Under the pieces are notes generated by a model. That model was not told the DNA's origin and made no database searches. It was given only the letters and a program-made list of their open reading frames with translations. Positions 28,877-41,103 of a DNA stretch of 64,000 bases are shown here, in pieces. Location: the NCBI RefSeq assembly GCF_047496725.1, contig NC_132982.1, forward strand, positions 5,239,501 to 5,303,500, given 5' to 3'. This DNA comes from Anoplolepis gracilipes. Lineage: Eukaryota > Arthropoda > Insecta > Hymenoptera > Formicidae. A program made the position numbers and the translations under genes. Position 1 is the first letter of the stretch; each line of letters begins with the position of its first letter.

Positions 28877-29994
28877 CAACCACCATCCCCATCGACAGTA
28901 CACTGACCGACCGCCCGGTCGAATTCCGAAGTATATACCTATACTACTAGCACTCGCGATTCGCCCCAGCAGTCAATGATCTTCTTGAGCGGCGATGCGG
29001 AACACCCCGAGAAGAGGAGATCATGCGAGGAGGGAACTAGGCTGGAGGAGGGTTGTGAAACTCACCTACTTTTTCTCGAACGCGAGAGGGAAAGAGGATA
29101 ATAAATCCGCTTGGTTTTGATACAAAAACCAAGTAAACGTTTCGAAAATAGCCTCGTAATTATTAACAAAAAAATAATAACAGTTTCGTCAATATTTTCA
29201 TAAAAAAATAATTAAAATGTTTAAAAATATATGGATAGTTATATATTTCTAAATAAACTCGAACTTCTAAATAAAATCGAAAAATTCAAACCTTAATATG
29301 CATTCTCTATCGAATTTAGAAATCAAATTCTTTTTCTTTCTGGAAATTAAGATAATTATAGAAATATATAATTACAAATAAAAAAAGTTATGTAGATATA
29401 ATTTTTTCCAAAGACAGTCGCTGAACCGTTTCCAATAATTAGAATATTATTGTTTTCCGATAATGTGTCAGAGTCTTATTTTTAAAATAGTTCTCTCGAA
29501 ATCTCGGACGGAATATCACAATAACACACGTGCTCAAAATTCTTAAAGCTGCGTCGCGAAAACTATCGATCGGACGTTTTAATACATATAAGGGAAAGAG
29601 TTTTAACGTGAAGCGAGAAAAGTGTTTCAGCATACAACAAGATTTTATACACATACATATATATGCCAGGTTGGTAGTTCTTGGCAAACGACGTATCTCA
29701 CATTGGCACGCTCGGCCGTCTCCTCTCTGCAAACTGGTTTAGCATAAATTATTGAGCGACTCCTCGCGCAAGCTCTCGCAAGGAAACCTTGCCCCGTTGA
29801 CGAACTTATAGATTGCCAACGTGGCAACGCCAATGGCAGCTGTTAATAAGGGAGAAGAAACAACTCTTAAAAAAATGCAAGCGAGGAACGCGAGAATAAT
29901 AAATACTCGACCACTGAGTAACCGAGAATCAACGAAACGTGAGAGACTGAAAAGGAGTGCGCAACAACAGATTTACGGCAAGTAGCGCGCGTTA

Positions 29995-30240
29995 GATAAA
30001 GAAGAAGAAAAAAAGTAGAGAAAAACAGAAGAAAAAAATGTGAAGAGAGGAAGAGAAAAGGCAAGAAAAAAGTAAAATGTCGAGAAAAGTATAAAAAAAA
30101 AAAAAAAAAAAAAAATACAAAAAATAACAAAAGGAGAAAAACTCTGCAGAAAAATGGAGAAAGTGAGTGAATAAGTGAAGGAACGAATGAACGAATACTG
30201 AGTGAATTATATCTTAAAAATAAGAAAAAAAAGAATCATT
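29995..30240. repeat. A/G-rich low-complexity stretch with A23
   Basis: Strong purine bias runs on the plus strand for about 250 bases, including 23 consecutive A at 30093-30115 and a GAAC/GAAT-like repeat near 30180-30200. Confidence 0.85.
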
Positions 30241-30372
30241 TATGTTGTACTGAATATAGAACGCGTTTCTTAAGAGCGTTGATCCAATGCATATAAAGTG
30301 AAATACACTAAAAAATGATAATTATTCTATATGATTTAACAAACGTTGTACGCGAACAGACGTTTAATAAAG

Positions 30373-30388
30373 AAAAAAAAAAAAAAAA
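30373..30388. repeat. A16 run
   Basis: Homopolymer run. Confidence 0.95.
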
Positions 30389-30698
30389 CGAGGTGAGCTG
30401 AAAAAATAAGAAGAAAGCGCTCAACACGTGCTAAAGTGAAATGTAATATCTGGAAATTTAGCAAATAAAGTGAAAATGACGGCGAAACATAGAAATGTCA
30501 AACTCTCGCGAAGCTGGCGAAATAAACACGCTTTGCTTTGCTGCATTACCCGCAATCAGTGTTAGTTGCAATATATATTTGTAACCCGGAGAAAGGAGAG
30601 CAATGACGTTAGAGAAAGATGAAGCGACATTAGAGGGAAAAGCTTTACTCGCTTCCTTCACGAGAAACCATTTCTCGGCTTCACCGAGATACGGAGGA

Positions 30699-30701
<3 letters not shown>

Positions 30702-30728
<27 letters not shown>
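30702..30728. repeat. (GA)n tract
   Basis: GA repeat, followed at 30781-30810 by a GAAA-rich stretch. Confidence 0.95.
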
Positions 30729-30729
<1 letters not shown>

Positions 30730-31587
30730 CGCTGGGTTGTGGGACGGAAAGAGGAAAAAGCGAGAGCGGATGGAAACGAGAGAAAAAAGAAAGAAAGAAA
30801 GAGAGAGAAACAAACGAAGAGGCTGTTCGCTAGAAGCTTCCTGTTCTCCATCGGAAAGAGGAAACGCCTTTCCTCCGTCTCTGCACACCCTCGATACCAG
30901 CACCTAACTATTCTCTCGTACCTCCTTGTATCGCCAAAATATCCATTGCTTAGATTTCATTCACCACAACGAGATATTTTAACAGTCGTCTTTTTGGACC
31001 AAACGTCATTTTAGTAATATAATTTACAATATGCTTTTGTGTGTAAATTATTTTTGTCATTCTTTTCGAAAGTAAGATACAAAATATACAATGTAAAAAA
31101 CTTATTTGACACTTTTCTTTGTTGTTCTTATGTTAATAAATTTTCGTACAATTAATATTAAACTTTATGTAAAATTAATTGCACAAAAGAATCATAAAAA
31201 AATCTAAAAATATCTCTCGTACAATTTGTATTTTTTAAAATATCGCGACATTTTCTCGAGTTTCGCGCAAACCTCTTTCTACTTTCGGTAGTCACATTCC
31301 GCCTTCAGAATTCAAACACGCGCGAGCACTATAAAACGACAGAGAGAGAAAGCGCTATAAGTCGGCGGACGACGGGACGGTATGAGACGGCCTAACAGAA
31401 ATCAAATAAAATTCTCCTCAGCGACGAGGATAACGTTGTCTGGGGCACGGTTATGGAGAGTCGTGCACGTGTTTCGAGGGAAACGCGAAACAGAACATGT
31501 CGCTCCTATCCTTGAGATCCCTCGCAACATAAGACTGAATAAATTCGGTACGGAAAAAGAATGATATTACATAAAAGACAGACTCAC

Positions 31588-31643
31588 CGGTGCAAGTGGC
31601 CAGAAGACAAATCGTCAGCAGAGCCGCTCGCTTCCTGGGGAAC
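31588..31643 (-). CDS. Internal coding exon carrying a signal-peptide core
   Basis: On the minus strand a 56-nt exon is bounded by a strong acceptor (TTTTCCTCTTCTATGCTTGCAG) and a consensus donor (G|GTGAGTCTG). Its open frame is one base, 18 codons and one base. It reads FPRKRAALLTICLLATCT: a basic n-region (PRKR) followed by a hydrophobic core (AALLTICLLATC), the classic plan of a eukaryotic secretion signal. A second frame is also open (VPQEASG...) but has no such character; the third stops. The exon has no Met, so the start must come from an upstream exon. The exon ending at 46832 fits in phase and adds MGL plus a Glu formed across the junction. The exon ends in phase 1 and joins 15519 in frame. 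The role inferred is entry to the secretory pathway. The mature protein and family are unknown. Confidence 0.5.
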
Positions 31644-32829
31644 CTGCAAGCATAGAAGAGGAAAACGGTCATTATTGATTGAGCTTCTAGCAACCCCAAT
31701 CGAGAGACGAATCGAGAGTCTAACGCTCGAGTTCGACTCGGCGACTATTAGACTTGCGATTAGACGGATTAATCTCGCGTCACGCTAGAACGCTTAATTA
31801 ATTGCTCATTTGTGGCTGTCGCGTGGATGTTTTGCTCGAAGTATGCAGTCGAGAATATTACAGAATCAAATGTCAACTCGCTGAACCATTTTTTTTTTTT
31901 CATTTTATTCTCTTTGAGAGTTATTTTTATATTTAGTTTAAATTATATTTCAAGATAATACAATATTGTTTGACTTTTTAGCTTATTAACAAATAAATAA
32001 TATTAAAAGTCCTATAAGTCATATATGTGTTATTCATTATTGATTTGTTTGTACGTACATATATTCGATAGATGGATAACCTAATTTTAACAATTGTACG
32101 AAAGCCCCAATTAATATTACACCAATATCCAATTAATGATCGTTACTGCAGCACAGAACAGACAAATTTTACACAATGATGCTGTTTCAATTTACTATAC
32201 GCAGACTATAAGCGTATCTGTATTAATGGTTTCAGGAGTGACACGATAAGCGAATCAACCAACGGATAGATGAATAGATAGATAACCGCATTAAGCGGAT
32301 TATATTCCGTTGTCCGAATATCTCGGCCCGCGCGATCCAATAACAGGTATCGTTTGCGACTGCAAGTTAAAAATAAAATTCCAACGATCTCTCTCGGTTG
32401 ACATTACAGCGACAGATGAAAGACACGCCTCATGTCGGCGTTAAATTTCGCTCCGTACTTTTAACGTGTTTTTAAAAACGTAGCGCTTTGTAATTTTTCG
32501 TTCAATTATAAATATGCCATTTTGCTCGTTTCTAACTGACAAAAATCGATTTTCCACTGGCAGCGAATAGTTATGCTTAAATAAAATTAAGTAACGATAA
32601 CGACCGATCGTAAATTCGGTCGAAAACTTTAATCAAATTGGGGCAAAACGATGTAAAATAGTCCGAGAACAGTGGTTGTTGCCAAAGTGATTCACGGACA
32701 TAGTCATGTACATGTGATTGTATGTGTTAACATGCACGCGATATTGCACTGGAAATTTTCCTATTCAATTTGTAATTAAACTATTATGTCTGTTTTTCAA
32801 GATAGAGTAATAATTAATAAATATTGCAA

Positions 32830-32831
<2 letters not shown>

Positions 32832-32882
<51 letters not shown>
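32832..32882. repeat. (TA)25
   Basis: Uninterrupted TA repeat. Confidence 0.95.
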
Positions 32883-32887
<5 letters not shown>

Positions 32888-35800
32888 CTTGTTAAATTAC
32901 TCTCTTTCTCTCCTTGTAAAATAACTTAACAATAAGTAATAAATATTCAATGTTATAACGGAACAATAAGGTAATGAATATTTAGAGAAAAAAAAGCACA
33001 TACAAAGAGTTGTTGTTCTAGTTCCCAAAGCTATCATCGAGGGAGATTATGTGTACAAAGTGTATTTTTGAATAAAATATAAAAGAGATTCTTACATTTT
33101 CTTTTTATTCGAAACTTTTGAGAAGGGCATAAAACTTTATCTCGAAATAGCCTGTGTTTTAAAAAAATGCATATTGAACTGGACAGTCAAATCGTATTAA
33201 GCTATTTCCTTCGCAGAATTACAAGCGATAACGTTTCCCGTCGGAGAATCGGCGCGGCAGACCGAGTGACATTTGCCATTACCTGACAGGGCTGACCATA
33301 GGTATGTACATAGTCTGTTATATAGTGCTATGCCGGTTACATAAGACCACTAGTCAGTCCGATACGCGGACTGTCTCATAACATAATCAGTAAACAGTCT
33401 TACGGGTTAATTGGCGATATCGACTTTGCGTCTATATCGTCGAGAGAGGACGGAAAAATAAAGCAACAAGTCCTCGCGGCTCTTCTTGTTCTTAGAAAAA
33501 TTTCAACATTCCGCGAAAAACTTCGTCAGAGAGTGTCCATTTTGCGAAGTACCACTTCGCGCGGTATAAAAAAAAAAAGCTAAAACTATTTTTAAAACAA
33601 GAGAATGGAGCCTGTTTTTACACGAATAGAGTTGTTGCGATGTAATTTTACGGAAATCTACTAAAAGTATCCACTTATCGTTAAAAGAAGCAAACATGAA
33701 AGATATCCGTATGCAGTTATTCATTTTAACTTTATCAAATTGAACATACGACACTGTCTCATATTATACTTGGAATTATTAAAATCGTACAAGTTTAAAA
33801 AATATTGAAGAAAAGCCTGAAATATTTAAGAGATTTAATTTAGTATCGACACGTTCTTTTGTATCACAACTTTTCATAAGTTTCACTAAAATATATGTCG
33901 TAAAATGTATGTGGCAAAATATTGTCCCTCTCTCTCTCTCTCTTTCTCTATTTCCGTAACATTTAAAAAAATAAAAAAAATATATAAGGAATTAAAAAAA
34001 CAAATAATATAAGCGAAAAAATAAATAAAATATAAATAATCGTTAAAACTTGTTAATCAGAATCCGTAACAACTAATCTCGTTTGCAATATGTTTTTTGC
34101 AGGAATATGCACATTTCATGTTACATGAATAATAGTGGCTTCGAGCAAAAGGTAAGGTAATAAATCATAGTTATCTACCACTGTGCGCAGTTACACTGAC
34201 CGCTTGATTTTACGAGTCTCTATTTGGAATAATCGCCGTGCAAATTACGTTGATTTTTTTCTCTATTAATCAACTTTTCTTCTTCTTCAAACAAAGAATG
34301 ATTGATACTTTCTTGCGACAAGTTCTTGAAAATGATCTCGCCGTTTGTATGTGTATATTTCTTCTATTTAAAAAAGCTTGATTCATTTATATCCATTATA
34401 AGCTTTAAGATTTTCTATTTGAAATGTAAAAATTTATTTCTCACAAAACGCTAATTGCATGCAAAAATTAGTATTTCGATCAATTGAAATATACGCCAGA
34501 TCTGCGCCACATGTTCCTCAAATCACCTTTGAACGTTTGCCTCTTCAATTAAGATGATGGCAGGTCGAATGAATATCGTTCAAACTAATCGATACGGAAA
34601 TTAACGTCGAACGTTCACACCTTAGCTTTGATAGCATCGCATTAAGTTAGATAGGTATCTCATTATATAATGAGAGCGCGAATTGCATTTTACGGTGGCA
34701 CGTGACATGTGCACAAGACGTGTGCCACGTGAGAATTACCATGTTCCATAATTACTGTAATCGGTGAGTTAAACAGCGCCCCAACTTTTGCTCTTCGTGT
34801 TTTTCTTGCTAATCATTTTAATCGTCTCATCTGACGTTGTCGAATGCCATTATCCGTCGCATGCGCGGAGTCAGAGGAGATAACGTTTGTGCGAGATAAC
34901 ACTATAGCGTTCAGAGAGAGAGTGACATTTCCATTATCCGTTACATGCACCCCGCCAAGCGAGATGTCGGCACTCGAGGCCGACTCGAGATACGACGACG
35001 TATATACCTCATCATATTTCGCACCCTCGTTTTCGAAATAAGATGTAAATAAGGACACAGAATAGCAAGATTATAAATGCATGATGTCGTAAAAGTAACG
35101 CGTAAATGAAAAATAGCGCGCGCGAATATTTTGAGCCAAAAAATAATTCGCGAAAATTCCTCTAGCTTTCCTCCAGTTTTCAGATTTTAGTTTGTTAGGT
35201 TTTGCGAGAATTTCAATTTCACGTTTTGTAATCACGTACGTCGCGGCTCCGAAAAATTTGCTATTCATATATAAATGACAGATATATACGGAAAATGTGA
35301 AAGGACGAAAGCGACGCATACCCGCATCGGCGTGTGCAATGTTTTAATTATAGTATTACAAGTGACAAGTTAAACTGCGATTAATGGACAGTTGGTATTG
35401 ACGATCGCGTCGATCTCGCTAACGATCGTTGTATCTGATCGTTATTATCGTCGAAGCATCTACGTGTCGCAAATGTCAAAGTAATAACACAGTAATTTGA
35501 TCACTGCCTGATCGTGATTCGATTTAGTGCGTTATGCGCGTTATGCGTGGATGCTGAAGTAAACGAGAAATTCTCCCAGATCTAACTACATTAACCCAAT
35601 GTTATTGGACCGTCGTAATAACGAATCAAAATAGAAAAAGCTTTTAACAACAAAATTTTAATGACAGTTTTTGTTTTTTGATATTTCAAATGGAGAAAAA
35701 TTTCCCGATTATTTTCGACTTAATTTCGCAAGAAAAGATTACGACATCTTGAAATATTTTACATCGTAATCTGCTTATTTTAATCACTAAAAGATCGTAA

Positions 35801-37519
35801 TGTCCATATCTTTTGTAATCCCAAGAGTGAATAATGTCTCCAGTAATTGGTCATCTTTCATATTCCACATTAAATGAATGCTTTACTGTTAAATTACAAA
35901 TTTACGCCAATTGGATCCCTCAATTACGCGAGTACACGCGTAAGCGTGCGCCAATGTACACGATACACTCTGGCGTTTTGGCGAACCACGCGTACAGTTT
36001 CGTGGTCGAATCTGCAAATGGTCGCGCGTTAATCGGTCGACATCACGGTTACATTAACACTGTCGCGCATGAGACAGTTGCGTCGCGTGTATTTAGCTGT
36101 TACAGTAAATAGCGTTGAAATGACACGATCTCCCTGTTACAACCCTCTCCATCTCAGAAGCAACGAGCATGTCTAGCTCTAATATATGTACACAGTCCGG
36201 TTCGCTTATCACTTGAAATTACATGTTTTATGTAATTTCCGAGTTTTATGCGATTAATCTAAAAAATTAATCTAAAACAACTTGATGCCCTTTAAAGTTG
36301 TAGGAAAAATATTTCAAGTGTAATAGCATTTATCAAGAATTATCATAATGTTCACCGACTATTTCATCCAAATAAATTGTCAATCTTATCGCACAAGAAG
36401 AAGTGTCTATAAAGTTTAAGTTATGCAGAAATCACAATTGAAAGTGAACTTTGCGCGACTTTGAGGCTAGATTGGTCTTTGTATTTTGCATGTATGCGAA
36501 ATGAACTCCTACATTCAAAAGTTAATCGAGCTCGAATTAATCGCATCAATTATTAATGTCTCGGCTGTCCGAACACAAGCAAATTGCATTAATCGCCACC
36601 ACCGCACGGTAAGGTGGAAGAGATAAGACAGCCCGTTTTACGGCACTCTCCGCCGTTATTGAAGCCGATCGGAAATTATGCAAGCCAGCGTTCGAACTAA
36701 AGTTAACACGTCAAGCTTGGCTTCTTCGCGACCGCGACGTCCCGATGATGCATTACCTCTGACAGACCGGAATTCCGTAGTTCGAGGTTAATGAGGTAAC
36801 TTGCGTCTCGCGCTTACGTTGCATCTTCATAGAACTTTATCGCGGTGAAGCGAGAAAAATACGCGATAAATATATATTTTGCAGAAACGTGTATATGTGA
36901 ATATCAAAATGGCTATCTTTCTTTCTCGCAAAAGTTCGCTAACATTAAACAGATTTGCGAAAATGGCTGCATTTATGTAAAATGATAAAATTCTCACAAA
37001 ATATATAAATTTTAGATAACAATTTATAAAAAAAATTAAAATCAATTTCAAAATTTTTACGAAGAATTAACTATGTGTGTGAAAAACAAAAATTATGATT
37101 TAAAATTCGTGTGATAAGAAAACAAACTGTTAATAATATAATAATGTAAACTCACTTCATTCAACCCAATATTTTTAGTCTACGTTTGTGTAAAATTGGT
37201 ATAACACATATTTAATTAATTGTAAATAAACTCTTCTTCTTATTTTATAAATGTAAAATAAAATTTTAATCTATTATTATTAAACGATTGATATATCATT
37301 CCTTTCTGATATTATAATTCTCCCCACGATTTATTATATGTTACTCTATGTTATCAATCTCAAAAATATAGCGGACAAATCACATTTATAACAGCAGAAA
37401 ATTAAAAAATGGCGCGAGAGATTTATTCAAACACTGTAACAAAAATAATTCTCGCGAGAAGATTGAAAAAGAATTAAATATCGTAATTCTATAATAATTA
37501 TTATAATCCCTGATATTGA

Positions 37520-37894
37520 CGCTACTGCATCGAATCCTATTTAACATATATTAATAAATCGTGCAAAGCACATACCTGGTTCGATAAACTGTTATGTCCA
37601 CACGCTTATAAGTCGTTGATTGTCAAGTATAAAAGTCGATGATCGCGTGTAACATCTCTTATACACTTGTTGCGATCGCCTTTCAAGAATTAATGAGACG
37701 CTACATGAAGCGACTTGCGTCGCTTGAGTATCATCACGAGAATGATAAGGTCGTCGTGTATAAGCATCAGCTCGTTATACATCGTGCGAAAGCAAACGCC
37801 CAATTTTCCGACATTTAACACATTAGTTTATGAAAACACTTATTACACACAAGTACGTAATGCAATTAAATACTGTATTCAATTAACTAATGAA
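37520..37894. repeat. Dispersed repeat, copy A 'head'
   Basis: This aligns over its whole length with 48391-48780 at roughly 80-85% identity by eye. The shared landmarks are a TATAAAAG box, the hairpin AAGCGAC-TTGC-GTCGCTT, and on the minus strand the donor-like ACCAG|GTATGT. It is followed directly by the tandem units. It does not recur between those units, so head and tail are distinct parts of one element. Confidence 0.75.
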
Positions 37895-38306
37895 TCGCGT
37901 TAAATCATGAGTCGTAGGAGTCGTAAAGTAATACGTCTTATGTAGAGTGACTTATAACGTAACCCTCCGACTCGAGAGTCGTCGTACGAATTACAAGGTC
38001 TAGAGGACACGGCGCACAAACAACAGCGAGTTTTACGTCACAAAAACCTAAGCGAGCGCTCCAAATTTTACAAAGTATAGGGTGTACGCTTATGAAAGGG
38101 TATATTATCACACGTAATAACATTAAATCTATATATATATTTAATTTTATATTTATATGATATTAATAATGATAGTGAAATAAAGAATGAATAATTATGG
38201 CGTATATTAATTTATGATTAATATAAACGTAAAGATTTCATAATGTACCTACTCTTTAATAATGATTAAAGTGTAATTAATTATATCCAATACAAACTGC
38301 ATTATG
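37895..38306. repeat. Tandem unit 1 of the dispersed repeat
   Basis: This unit starts near the ATCATGAGTCGTA motif, carries the core CCGACTCGAGAGTCG and TCTAGAGGACACGGCGC, and ends at the motif CTGCATTATG. It matches units 2 and 3 and the remote copy at 48780-48995. Its core sits 415 bases before that of unit 2. Confidence 0.75.
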
Positions 38307-38693
38307 GAAAAAATTGATTACTCATTAATCACAAGTTATAATGGTAGTTGTAAAAGAAGAGCAACTTACAACGTAAACCTTCCGACTCGAAAGTCGCCGA
38401 ATGAATGACAGGGTCTAGAGGACACGGCGCACAAACACCGAGCTTACGTCGCAAAAACAAAGCGAGCGCTCGGAATTTTACAAAGTAAAGGGTGTACACT
38501 TATGAAAGCGTATATTATTACAAGTAATAACATTAAATATATATTCCATTTTATATTTATATGATAGTGAAATATGGAATAGACAATTATCGCGTATATA
38601 CTAATTTATGATTAATATAAATGTAATGTAGCTACTCTTTAATAATGATTAAAGTGTAATTAATTATATCCAAAACATACAAAACTGCATTAC
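38307..38693. repeat. Tandem unit 2 of the dispersed repeat
   Basis: It has the same order of motifs as unit 1: CCGACTCGAAAGTCG, TCTAGAGGACACGGCGC, TTATGAAAGCG, the AT-rich spacer with ATTAAAGTGTAATTAATTA, and an end at CTGCATTACG. One extra A and small indels break any shared reading frame with the other units. Confidence 0.75.
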
Positions 38694-39162
38694 GGATAAT
38701 TGATCGCAAGTCGTAATAGTTGTAAAGAAGCAGCAACTTACAACGTAACCTTCCGACTCGAGAGTTGCCGTACGAATGACAAAGTTTAGAGGCCACGACG
38801 CGCAAACAACACCGAGCTTACGTCGCAAAAAATGGACAAGAGCGAGCGCTCCGAATTTTACAAAGTATATAGTGTGTACGGTTATGAAAGCGTACATTAT
38901 CACATAATAATATTAAATCTGTATTCAATTATATATAATTGAATATTTTATACAATATATATTTACAATTATATATAATTTTATATAATTTTATATAAAT
39001 ATATAATATTAGTAATGATGGCGAAATAAAGAATAAAATAAAAAATGAACAATTATAGCGTACACTAATTTATAATTAATACAAGCGTAAAGATTATAGT
39101 GTAGCCGCTCTCGAATAACGATTAAAGTGTAATTAATTACATCTAATACAAGACTGCATTAC
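38694..39162. repeat. Tandem unit 3 of the dispersed repeat
   Basis: This carries the same motif order and ends at CTGCATTACG. It is longer than unit 2 because of an expanded, palindromic AT stretch around 38935-39005. The minus-strand frame at 38664-38903 resembles that at 37938-38123 because both lie in repeat units. I take that as sequence homology, not as evidence for a protein. Confidence 0.75.
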
Positions 39163-39651
39163 GAAATTAATTGATATCAATGACGATGAGAGCGATATAA
39201 TGACTCCCCCGTTGTCAGGTATATTACAGCGCAACCGCGTTTTAGTGCGTACAGGAATGAAAATATGCTGTTGCATATGATGTTGCATACGCGAGAAGAT
39301 GCCATGACAGTGTCGCTTGTTACCACTGTGGAGTAAACAGCCCGCAGAGCGGTGTTATGTCGTGCCATAACCCAGTTTTCCTTCCGAGCGTGCACGTTTA
39401 ATAATGTGCTGAGTTAATTGCATCGATTATTAACACGGTGGCCGGCCGGCTGGCACAAATTGCATTAACATTGTCGCTGTACGCGAAGCACACTTTAATA
39501 CCGTCGGGAGGCATTTGCGAATTATTGCACGTCATATTTGCAGCTTGATTCGTAAACTCTTTCGTGATGCAGGATTATATTGAATGTAAATTTTTTCTTC
39601 TTTCTCTCGTTTGTCTATTTTCATCTCAAAATAATACGGAGAACGTGCGAT

Positions 39652-39670
39652 AAAAAAAAAAAAAAAAAAA
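39652..39670. repeat. A19 run
   Basis: Homopolymer run. Confidence 0.95.
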
Positions 39671-40479
39671 TATAAACGCGCGAAAAAACGTATATATAAT
39701 AAAATTCTCGGTAGAGATATAAAAATCATTTTGATTTAAATTCTTAACATTTTAACGAAGAAAAATAAAATATACAATTGTATAAATGAACATATAGTTT
39801 TTAACGTTTTAACAAAGAGAAATATAATTTATATCCTGACATGAAAAGACTACTCTACCCTATCAACTTTCTGAAACATATATCTTTCTCAACTATCGCA
39901 GCCCATTTTCTGAGAATATTTTCTTCTCCGTTATATATCGTTTTACACTGTGTGCTTCGTATATTATTGACGGCCGTCATAAATTGACAGGGCGACGTAT
40001 ATACCCTCGTCCCAACGCGCGCGGTCTAGAAACGAGCACGTGCACCAATTAGTCGACGTTAAACACCGCCATCGCCGTGCTTATGCGGCGGCTATGAGAG
40101 TGCCTGCGGAGACTACTCCGTTTACTTATCGATGCCGCGCCATGGCAAACAGAGGCGCCGGTGTGGCCTAAGTTAGTTTACTACGCGAGAACACAGTGCT
40201 TTAATAAAGTTCAGCGTAGATTGTATGTATATTCCAGGGCGTCGTAATACGCGCGGCGTTAGAGAAAGCTGCCCAAGTAACGCAAGCTTTCATTACTCAG
40301 ATGGGATACGCGCACGCTTCAAGCCACCATACAATGAAGGTAAATTGTGTCCCTCCTGCCCCTCCCTTCTCTCCCCGAAATTAACCGTCGAAAGCTGTGG
40401 CGAATTATTTTCGAATAATCCGATTTTCGCCGTTCAATTTCTTTTTTTCTCACCGCGTTTTACGCGATATCGCAGCTGT

Positions 40480-40482
<3 letters not shown>

Positions 40483-40513
<31 letters not shown>
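40483..40513. repeat. (TA)n tract
   Basis: Dinucleotide repeat. Confidence 0.95.
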
Positions 40514-40518
<5 letters not shown>

Positions 40519-40608
40519 CGTGACGCGGCTTAATCTATAGGATTTAAATCGCAGCACGAAGAGGCGGAGTTAAATATCTCACATTTTTTTGGTTGTTTGT
40601 TTTTTCCA

Positions 40609-40625
40609 TTTTTTTTTTTTTTTTT
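40609..40625. repeat. T17 run
   Basis: Homopolymer run. Confidence 0.95.
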
Positions 40626-40676
40626 AACCGAAACGGGATGTTTACGCTGAATACTTGATCATCTGACAATTTTGTC

Positions 40677-40713
40677 GAAAAATATTTTATAATGTTTTTA
40701 TAAAATATTTTTC
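40677..40713. repeat. Perfect 16-bp hairpin
   Basis: GAAAAATATTTTATAA is followed by a five-base loop (TGTTT) and its exact complement. It lies in an AT-rich intronic stretch. Confidence 0.85.
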
Positions 40714-40801
40714 AAAGAGAATTTGCTACCAGCCACAAGTACCTAGTATAGTACGAAAGCAACGTGCTGTTTGCTAAATTTGTAAAGAATCATATATAAA
40801 G

Positions 40802-40823
40802 ATATATATATATATATATATAT
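40802..40823. repeat. (TA)n tract
   Basis: Dinucleotide repeat. Confidence 0.95.
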
Positions 40824-41087
40824 GTCGGTCAGTGTATACAATGCTCTCCGTAGATCTGCGCGACATACTCGTAAAATGGGAAAAAGAGACATCTCGAGAA
40901 GATGAGTCCTTGTTAGACGCCTCGTCGTTACAACGTCGGGAGTATACCTTCGTTGAGACGCTGGATTCCGGGTGCTTGAAATCCTTTCATCTCACGCGAG
41001 AGAGTGTGCGCGTGGAGGCGTTTCTCGCATCAAACAGATTAAATTAAGAATACACAGAAGCGCTCGGAAATTCATATATTCCTTCCG

Positions 41088-41103
41088 TCGTCGTCGACGA
41101 CGA
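41088..41103. repeat. 16-nt GC-rich palindrome
   Basis: TCGTCGTCGACGACGA is a perfect palindrome in a CpG-rich patch. Confidence 0.85.

Larger units (their letters stand above)
15520..31587 (-). other. Inferred 16-kb intron
   Basis: No exon with coding character was found between the 37-nt and 56-nt exons. The stretch holds CpG-rich blocks (16100-16720, 19850-20520, 22300-22960, 24000-24600, 27700-28190), a TATA-like core at 18705, the inverted-repeat element at 23189-23718, an inverted repeat at 28816-28876, and many GA/CT and homopolymer tracts. A strong minus-strand donor-like site at 24984 (CGCGG|GTAAGTGTG) has no acceptor that gives an in-frame exon in this model. Confidence 0.35.

Noticed and set aside
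37576..37586. GGTTCGAT resembling a tRNA B box
   Set aside because: There is no trailing CC, no A box at the right distance and no cloverleaf pairing.
37938..38903. Similar minus-strand peptides at 37938-38123 and 38664-38903
   Set aside because: They lie in homologous repeat units. The frame is broken by an indel in unit 2, so shared sequence explains the similarity.
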